From assembly GCA_046297495.1 (NCBI GenBank), contig JBKBIP010000005.1, forward strand, positions 134,761 through 198,760: a stretch of 64,000 nt of DNA, in the 5' to 3' direction. The notes beneath the pieces were generated by a model, which had not been told where the DNA came from, ran no database searches, and saw only the letters and a program-made list of their open reading frames with translations. The stretch comes from JBKBIP01 sp046297495 (lineage in GTDB: Bacteria > Planctomycetota > Planctomycetia > Gemmatales > Gemmataceae). Position 1 is the stretch's first letter. Every line of letters starts with the position of its first letter. This document shows, one piece after another, positions 59,758-64,000 of this stretch. Position numbers and translations under genes: made by a program.

Positions 59758-60603
59758 TTATCCCTGCATCTCTTCGATCCGCTCGCGGGCTTCTCCTTCG
59801 ATGAACTGCACGACCCGGCGGTCGGCGCAGTGTTCGAGTTCGGCTGGCGAGCCGTCGAACAAAATCTGCGTTTCGCCAGGTCGCAAACGGGACAGCGGAT
59901 AAAGCATGATAATCCGATCAGCCACTTTGCGCGCGGTCTTCATGTCATGGGTGACGACCACGCTGGTGATCGGTCGCTTTTGTCGGGTTTGCAGGATCAA
60001 CTCGTTGATCACATCACTCATAATCGGATCAAGGCCGGTGGTCGGTTCGTCGTAAAGCATCACTTCGGGGTCCAATGCCAAAGCGCGCGCCAGTCCAACC
60101 CGTTTTTTCATCCCCCCAGACAGCTCTGCCGGCTTCTTCGTCTCCACCGTCAGGGGCAGCCCCACTTCTTGCAGCCGCAGCCGCACCCGTTCGCGGATCT
60201 CGGCTTCCGGGAAGCGGCGTTGCTCGCGCAGACCCAGGGCGATGTTGTCATAGACAGAGAGACTGTCAAATAAGGCGGCCCCTTGGAACAGATAGCCGAT
60301 GCGCAAGCGTTGCCGGGTCAATTGTCGGTCGCTTAACTCCGTCAACACTTGACCATCGAACAGCACCTTACCGCGGCTGGGCCGCAACAGGCCGATCAGC
60401 AGCTTTAGCAACACCGTCTTGCCGCACCCACTTTCCCCCAGAACGACCACCGTTTGATCGCGCAGAATGTCCAGAGTGATTTGCTCCAAGACTCTTTGGC
60501 TGTCGAATTGGACGCCGACTTGTTGAAGCGTGAACACAGCGAGGGAATGTTCGCCATCCGCTTCGGAAGTAGGTGGAACTGGGGATTGCGGTATCGAGGT
60601 CAT
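59758..60603 (-). CDS. MlaF-like ABC transporter ATPase
   Basis: A 281-residue single-cassette ATPase starting at the ATG at 60603, with GGGAG six nt before it; a longer frame overlaps the FHA gene. Walker A is GESGCGKTVLLKLL, the Q-loop is in YLFQGAALFDSLSVYDNI, the signature is LSGGMKKRVGLARAL, and Walker B is VMLYDEPTTGLDP. The motif LFQGAALFDSLSV is typical of MlaF/Ttg2A ATPases. It would power lipid transfer with the MlaD-like protein encoded 103 bp downstream, together with an MlaE-type permease that must be elsewhere. Confidence 0.92.
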   Translation of the reverse strand: MTSIPQSPVPPTSEADGEHSLAVFTLQQVGVQFDSQRVLEQITLDILRDQTVVVLGESGCGKTVLLKLLIGLLRPSRGKVLFDGQVLTELSDRQLTRQRLRIGYLFQGAALFDSLSVYDNIALGLREQRRFPEAEIRERVRLRLQEVGLPLTVETKKPAELSGGMKKRVGLARALALDPEVMLYDEPTTGLDPIMSDVINELILQTRQKRPITSVVVTHDMKTARKVADRIIMLYPLSRLRPGETQILFDGSPAELEHCADRRVVQFIEGEARERIEEMQG

Positions 60604-60631
60604 GCGGCGCTCCCGATTGACAGCGACCGCT

Positions 60632-61141
60632 TCACGCATCGTCTTCGGGCGCATCCGGCGGCCGGTTCACTATGCGGACGGTGCGCCGCTTCGGCAGCGC
60701 GCGCGGCGGACGGGACAATCCAGCCCGTTCCAGCAGAGGTTGGCTCAAAATGTCGTCTTCGTCGTCTTCCAAGGAATCGTCGGGAGCAGGGACGCCGGCC
60801 GCTGGAGTATATTGAATGGTGAAGCGCCGCTTGGCAATGGTAATCTCATCGCCGGGAAACAGCGTCTTTTGCCGGATGCGCTCCAAATTGACGCGCGTGC
60901 CGTTGGTGCTGCCCAAGTCGCGGATGATCCAGAAACCGTCGTGGAACAGCAGCTCGCAATGGAGTCCGGAGATATTGGAAAAATGTAGGCAAATATCACA
61001 CGTATCACGCCGGCCAACCGTTAGGTGCGGCCGGTTCAACGGAATCGGATCGCCGCCCCCAATAGGAATCAGTTCGCCGTTCGGCTCCATACTCATCATC
61101 TGGTCCTCTACGATGCTGGTTCCCTCTGGTTGATTTCCCAT
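60632..61141 (-). CDS. FHA-domain protein
   Basis: A 169-residue protein from the ATG at 61141, which has GGAAGG just upstream; ATGs further up (61159 and beyond) cannot be excluded. The FHA domain spans about residues 35-110: LTVGRRDTCDICL, SGLHCELLFHDGFW, and IIRDLGSTNGTRVN, with the GR, SxxH-like and TNG elements needed to bind phosphothreonine. A C-terminal acidic and then basic tail follows (DDSLEDDEDD, then KRRTVRIVNR). It would recognise a partner phosphorylated by a Ser/Thr kinase. It is the first gene of the operon with the Mla-type genes, 28 bp from the ATPase start. Confidence 0.9.
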   Translation of the reverse strand: MGNQPEGTSIVEDQMMSMEPNGELIPIGGGDPIPLNRPHLTVGRRDTCDICLHFSNISGLHCELLFHDGFWIIRDLGSTNGTRVNLERIRQKTLFPGDEITIAKRRFTIQYTPAAGVPAPDDSLEDDEDDILSQPLLERAGLSRPPRALPKRRTVRIVNRPPDAPEDDA

Positions 61142-61303
61142 ACCACCTTCCCTTTCCATAATAACGGAACTCTGCTTGAATAAAATAGCTCTACTCCGTG
61201 AAAACCGAGAGATTTTCTCGCGTCTGGGAAAGAGGGATCGATTGCACGATCCTTGTGACATCCCTGCATGGTTTCCCGATGTCGCGCCCGAAAGGTGCCA
61301 ATC

Positions 61304-62266
61304 ATGACTACCAGTGCCATTCCCCTGCCCGCCGGGTTGACGCCAGAAACTCGGTATTATCCGTTGAGTCGATTCTTGAAAGAACGCTTCGGCAGGCGGG
61401 TCTATCGAGTCACGATTGACGCCGGCTTCACCTGTCCCAATGTCGATGGCACGGTGGCCTTGGGGGGCTGTGTCTATTGCGATAATCGCAGCTTCAGCCC
61501 CAATCGCCGCCTACCGCGCAGCACCATTCGCCAGCAGGTGGAACGCGGCATCGACATCTTGAGCAAACGCTATCGGGCCGACCATTTCTTGGCCTACTTC
61601 CAGGCGGCGACCAACACCTACGCCCCGGTGCCGAAGCTCAAATCCTTCTACGATCAGGCGTTGGAGCATCCACAAATCATCGGCTTGATGATCGGCACCC
61701 GCCCTGACTGCGTGCCGGAGCCGGTATTGGACTTGCTGGCAGATTATGCCCGCGACCGTTACGTCGGCCTGGAGCTAGGGTTGCAGAGCATCCACGACCG
61801 CTCGCTCGATTGGATGAATCGCGGCCATCATTATGACTCGTTCGTCGATGCGGTCCAGCGCTGTCAAGGGCGCAACTTGGACCTGTGCATCCATGTCATC
61901 CTCGGCCTGCCCGGCGAATCGGTCGAGGACATGCTGGCCACCGCCGACGCTTTGGCCGGGATGCCCCTTCACGGCGTCAAGATTCACAATCTGCACGTCG
62001 TCAAGGACACGCCGTTGGCGGCGATGTACCAGCGCGGCGAAGTCCGCATGATGGATCGGCACGAATATGTCGCCATCGTGTGCGACTTCCTGGAACGCTT
62101 GCCGCCCCAGGTGGTCATTCACCGCCTCACTGGCGACGCCCCGCCGGATTACCTTGTCGCCCCCGATTGGTGCCTCGACAAGCCCGGCCTGCTCCGCGAC
62201 ATTCAAGCCGAACTGACCCGCCGCGCCAGCTGGCAGGGGAAGAAGTGGAAAGCAGCCCATGTTTAG
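61304..62266 (+). CDS. Radical SAM protein of the TIGR01212 / YhcC type
   Basis: A 320-residue protein from the ATG at 61304, with AAAGGTG six nt before it; a longer frame begins at 61268. The N-terminal block YYPLSRFLKERFG and the Cys motif CPNVDGTVALGGCVYC give a Cx11CxxC arrangement for the [4Fe-4S] cluster, as in the YhcC-like family rather than the standard CxxxCxxC. SAM-binding parts include LELGLQSIHDRSLDWMNRGH and VILGLPGESVEDMLATA. Its reaction is unknown in all bacteria to my knowledge. The stop codon is part of the 16-nt repeat at 62261. It is divergent from the FHA gene. Confidence 0.9.
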   Translation: MTTSAIPLPAGLTPETRYYPLSRFLKERFGRRVYRVTIDAGFTCPNVDGTVALGGCVYCDNRSFSPNRRLPRSTIRQQVERGIDILSKRYRADHFLAYFQAATNTYAPVPKLKSFYDQALEHPQIIGLMIGTRPDCVPEPVLDLLADYARDRYVGLELGLQSIHDRSLDWMNRGHHYDSFVDAVQRCQGRNLDLCIHVILGLPGESVEDMLATADALAGMPLHGVKIHNLHVVKDTPLAAMYQRGEVRMMDRHEYVAIVCDFLERLPPQVVIHRLTGDAPPDYLVAPDWCLDKPGLLRDIQAELTRRASWQGKKWKAAHV

Positions 62267-62276
62267 CGGGCGAGCC
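62261..62276 (-). repeat. GGCTCGCCCGCTAAAC motif, minus strand
   Basis: Exact 16-mer on the minus strand; on the plus strand it provides the TAG stop of the radical SAM gene. Confidence 0.6.
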
Positions 62277-62309
62277 AACGGCGAGCGCCGGGCACGGAAG
62301 GGACATCCT

Positions 62310-62497
62310 ATGGCCAACACGAGAGCCAAAGGCGTCATTCACGGCAAAACCATCGAATTGGCGCAAGCCCCCGTCCGCCCAATGGCCAAGCTGTTACCGT
62401 AACGATTCATCCAATCGCCAACCATTTGGCGGAGCAACCGAAAGAGTCGGTCGCGTCCGAGTCCAGGTTGGCAGAGACAACCACCATCACTCGTTGA
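62310..62497 (+). pseudogene. Frameshifted small gene resembling a VapB/AbrB-type antitoxin
   Basis: The first frame gives ANTRAKGVIHGKTIELAQAP and soon stops at 62402. Adding one C to the C5 run at about 62370 continues with PPNGQAVTVTIHPIANHLAE and a tail to a TGA at 62495-62497. The combined product of about 62 residues has the pattern KGxIHGKTIEL...NGQxVxVTI, which is seen in small antitoxin-like swapped-hairpin proteins. No toxin gene follows. The change may be real decay or an assembly error in the run. Confidence 0.6.
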
Positions 62498-62578
62498 TCT
62501 ATACAAATTGACACATCCGCGAAAACGAATAATCTGATGAGAGGAGATCACGACGGCCCATCGCTTTTGAGGAGTTCC

Positions 62579-63727
62579 ATGCACGCCCAAGCTGAATTGA
62601 TTCCAGTGACGATTGCCAGCGCCGGCGTGGTGGGGGTTTTGGTGGCGCTGTTGGGGAGCATCAAGCTGCCGCTGGCGCAGCGCTTGTGCATCGACGAAAC
62701 CCGCGTCGGTTTCTTGGTGGCGGCCTTGTTCGCGGCCGTGGTGCCGTTGATGCTGTTTGGCGGACTGCTGATCGACAGCTGGGGGGTCAAATGGGTGCTG
62801 ACCGGCGGTTCGTTTTTGACCTGTCTGGCGCTATTCGGTTTGGCAGTCAGTCGGTCCTTCGGCCAGGCGCTGGGCTGCGTGCTGCTCATCGGCGCGGGGT
62901 CGGCGTTCCTGGCCAATAGTAGCGTGGTGTTGATGCCGCCGGCCTTTCATCCCGACAACAAGGCGGCGGCCACTAACTTGGGGAATGTCTTTTTCGGTAT
63001 CGGCGCTTTAGTCACGCCGTTTCTGGCGCATGGGCTGATCAACTACCTGGGCTTCCGGCGGGGGCTGGGCTTGCTGGCAGTGGTCTGTCTGGCGCCGGCC
63101 AGCGCCGCCGCGCTCACCACCACGGACGCCTTTCCGGTTCACGAAGCGACCGGCGCTTTGCAGAGCGTGTGGCGGCATCCGGTCTTGTGGTTCGTTGGCG
63201 TCGGCTTCGCCCTGTACATCCCCATTGAGGCCACCGTCAGCGCCTGGACGACGACGCTGCTCACCCGGCGCGGCGTCCGCGAGGGGCGCGCGGCGTTGGT
63301 ATTGTCGGGGTTCTGGCTCAGTTTGGTCGTATCTCGGTTGGTGGATTGGTTCATTGGTTTTCCCAAGTGGTCCAGTCCCTGGCTGGTCTTGGGCTTGGCC
63401 TTGGCGGCGGCGGTAGTGATAGGCAATCTGGCCTTCACTGAAAAACGCAGCCATGCCATCTGGTTGACGCTGCTGGCTGGTTTCACGCTAGGACCCATCT
63501 TTCCGACGCTGGCAGGCATCTTATTAGAGTTCTTTCCCGTCCAGCAGCATGGCACTGCCTTCGGAGCGGCCATTCTCATCGGCAGTCTGGGCGGCCTGAC
63601 CCTGCCCCCTGTCATTGGCCAATTCGCCCGCCATCACTCCATCGAAGGGGCCATGTACGTCAACGTCGTCCTGGCCGCCGTGCTCGGATTGCTGGCGTGC
63701 GTGTTTGGCTTGTGGTTGGTGGTGTGA
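62579..63727 (+). CDS. MFS transporter
   Basis: A 382-residue membrane protein with about twelve helices, from the ATG at 62579 after GAGGAG. The first helices are VTIASAGVVGVLVALLGSI and VGFLVAALFAAVVPLMLFGG, followed by the loop LIDSWGVKWVL that resembles the MFS loop 2-3 motif. The second half begins near WFVGVGFALYIPIEATVSAW. It resembles the FucP/fosmidomycin-resistance branch of sugar and drug transporters, but the substrate cannot be assigned. It lies between a broken antitoxin-like gene and the CRISPR edge. Confidence 0.88.
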   Translation: MHAQAELIPVTIASAGVVGVLVALLGSIKLPLAQRLCIDETRVGFLVAALFAAVVPLMLFGGLLIDSWGVKWVLTGGSFLTCLALFGLAVSRSFGQALGCVLLIGAGSAFLANSSVVLMPPAFHPDNKAAATNLGNVFFGIGALVTPFLAHGLINYLGFRRGLGLLAVVCLAPASAAALTTTDAFPVHEATGALQSVWRHPVLWFVGVGFALYIPIEATVSAWTTTLLTRRGVREGRAALVLSGFWLSLVVSRLVDWFIGFPKWSSPWLVLGLALAAAVVIGNLAFTEKRSHAIWLTLLAGFTLGPIFPTLAGILLEFFPVQQHGTAFGAAILIGSLGGLTLPPVIGQFARHHSIEGAMYVNVVLAAVLGLLACVFGLWLVV

Positions 63728-63898
63728 AGACGCATCACTTGCCAATGCAAAAGCGGCCTTGCTGAGGCACGGCGTGCAAAACATGCATGAAAACAAGGGG
63801 TTTTCGCGGTTGCCGGCTCAACCGGCGAGTGCCAGGAGTGCCGATTTTGCACTCCGAGCAGGTTGCACAAGTTCGGCACGCTCGCGGCCAGTGGCGCC

Positions 63899-64000
63899 CT
63901 TCAATGCGGCCCCGGCTCGCTCGCCGGGGATGACGCTAGACTCAGCGCCGATCACACTCGGCGGAAGTGTGCTTCAATGCGGCCCCGGCTCGCTCGCCGG
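63899..64000 (-). CRISPR. Edge of a CRISPR array: one full repeat, one spacer, one cut repeat
   Basis: A 36-nt repeat at 63899-63934 recurs at 63972, where the first 29 nt are seen before the window ends. The visible parts are identical. The gap 63935-63971 is a unique 37-nt spacer, giving a period of 73. On the minus strand the repeat begins GTCATCCCCGG, has an internal palindrome (CCCCGGC...GCCGGGG) and ends GCATTGAAG, the form of many type I or III repeats. No cas gene is in the window. With only two units the call rests on repeat form and spacing. Confidence 0.75.

Overview
The window looks like chromosomal DNA of a GC-rich planctomycete, most likely of the Gemmata group. That is an inference from gene families: a secreted sulfatase with HEAT repeats, a very large PQQ-type beta-propeller protein, a PVC-type propeller/HEAT/cytochrome c protein, a DUF1080 protein, an oversized site-2 protease, FG-GAP and PHP secreted proteins, and many genes of unknown function. 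No rRNA, phage or intact transposon is visible. One tRNA (Val, CAC) is present, and the right edge appears to run into a CRISPR array.

Layout. 0-8 kb: end of an N-acetylglutamate synthase-like gene, a divergent FAD monooxygenase, then a sulfatase, sugar-binding lipoprotein and sugar ABC ATPase in a row, without a permease. 8-16 kb: TatA, tRNA-Val and two giant exported planctomycete proteins. 16-24 kb: thymidine phosphorylase, TrpG/PabA, an M24 peptidase, a decayed Rpn-type nuclease, DUF1080, HemF and an ABC-2 exporter. 24-31 kb: a low-GC gene-poor stretch, a hemerythrin-like protein, an EF-G paralogue with a changed G3 motif, HisA, and a molybdenum hydroxylase large subunit without partner subunits. 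32-40 kb: secreted proteins, a kinase lacking the catalytic aspartate, Dxr and RseP. 40-44 kb: two exported cysteine-rich proteins, a chelatase I/D pair joined by an A9 run, and an antitoxin with a broken toxin. 44-56 kb: an uncharacterised protein, rhomboid protease, a five-fold Trp-rich repeat protein, FG-GAP protein, xylose isomerase, esterase, VOC protein, amidohydrolase, MATE pump and NadA. 56-64 kb: IF-1, a small helical protein, an FHA / Mla-type ATPase / MlaD / SRPBCC operon, a radical SAM protein, a broken antitoxin-like gene, an MFS transporter and the CRISPR edge.

The strongest observations are: (1) the chelatase pair at 41.5-43.5 kb, where an A9 run lies in the overlap of the AAA+ ORF and a VWA ORF in the -1 frame that has no good start, as expected for frameshift production of ChlI and ChlD from one gene; (2) the neighbouring exported protein with ten CC pairs, mostly seven residues apart, resembling a metallothionein; (3) a protein made of five 59-residue Trp-rich repeats; (4) a partial CRISPR array at the right edge; (5) several dispersed palindrome and 16-mer repeat families at gene borders. 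Three other genes carry apparent frameshifts, one of them in a C5 run, so assembly indels must be excluded before the frameshift claims are trusted.
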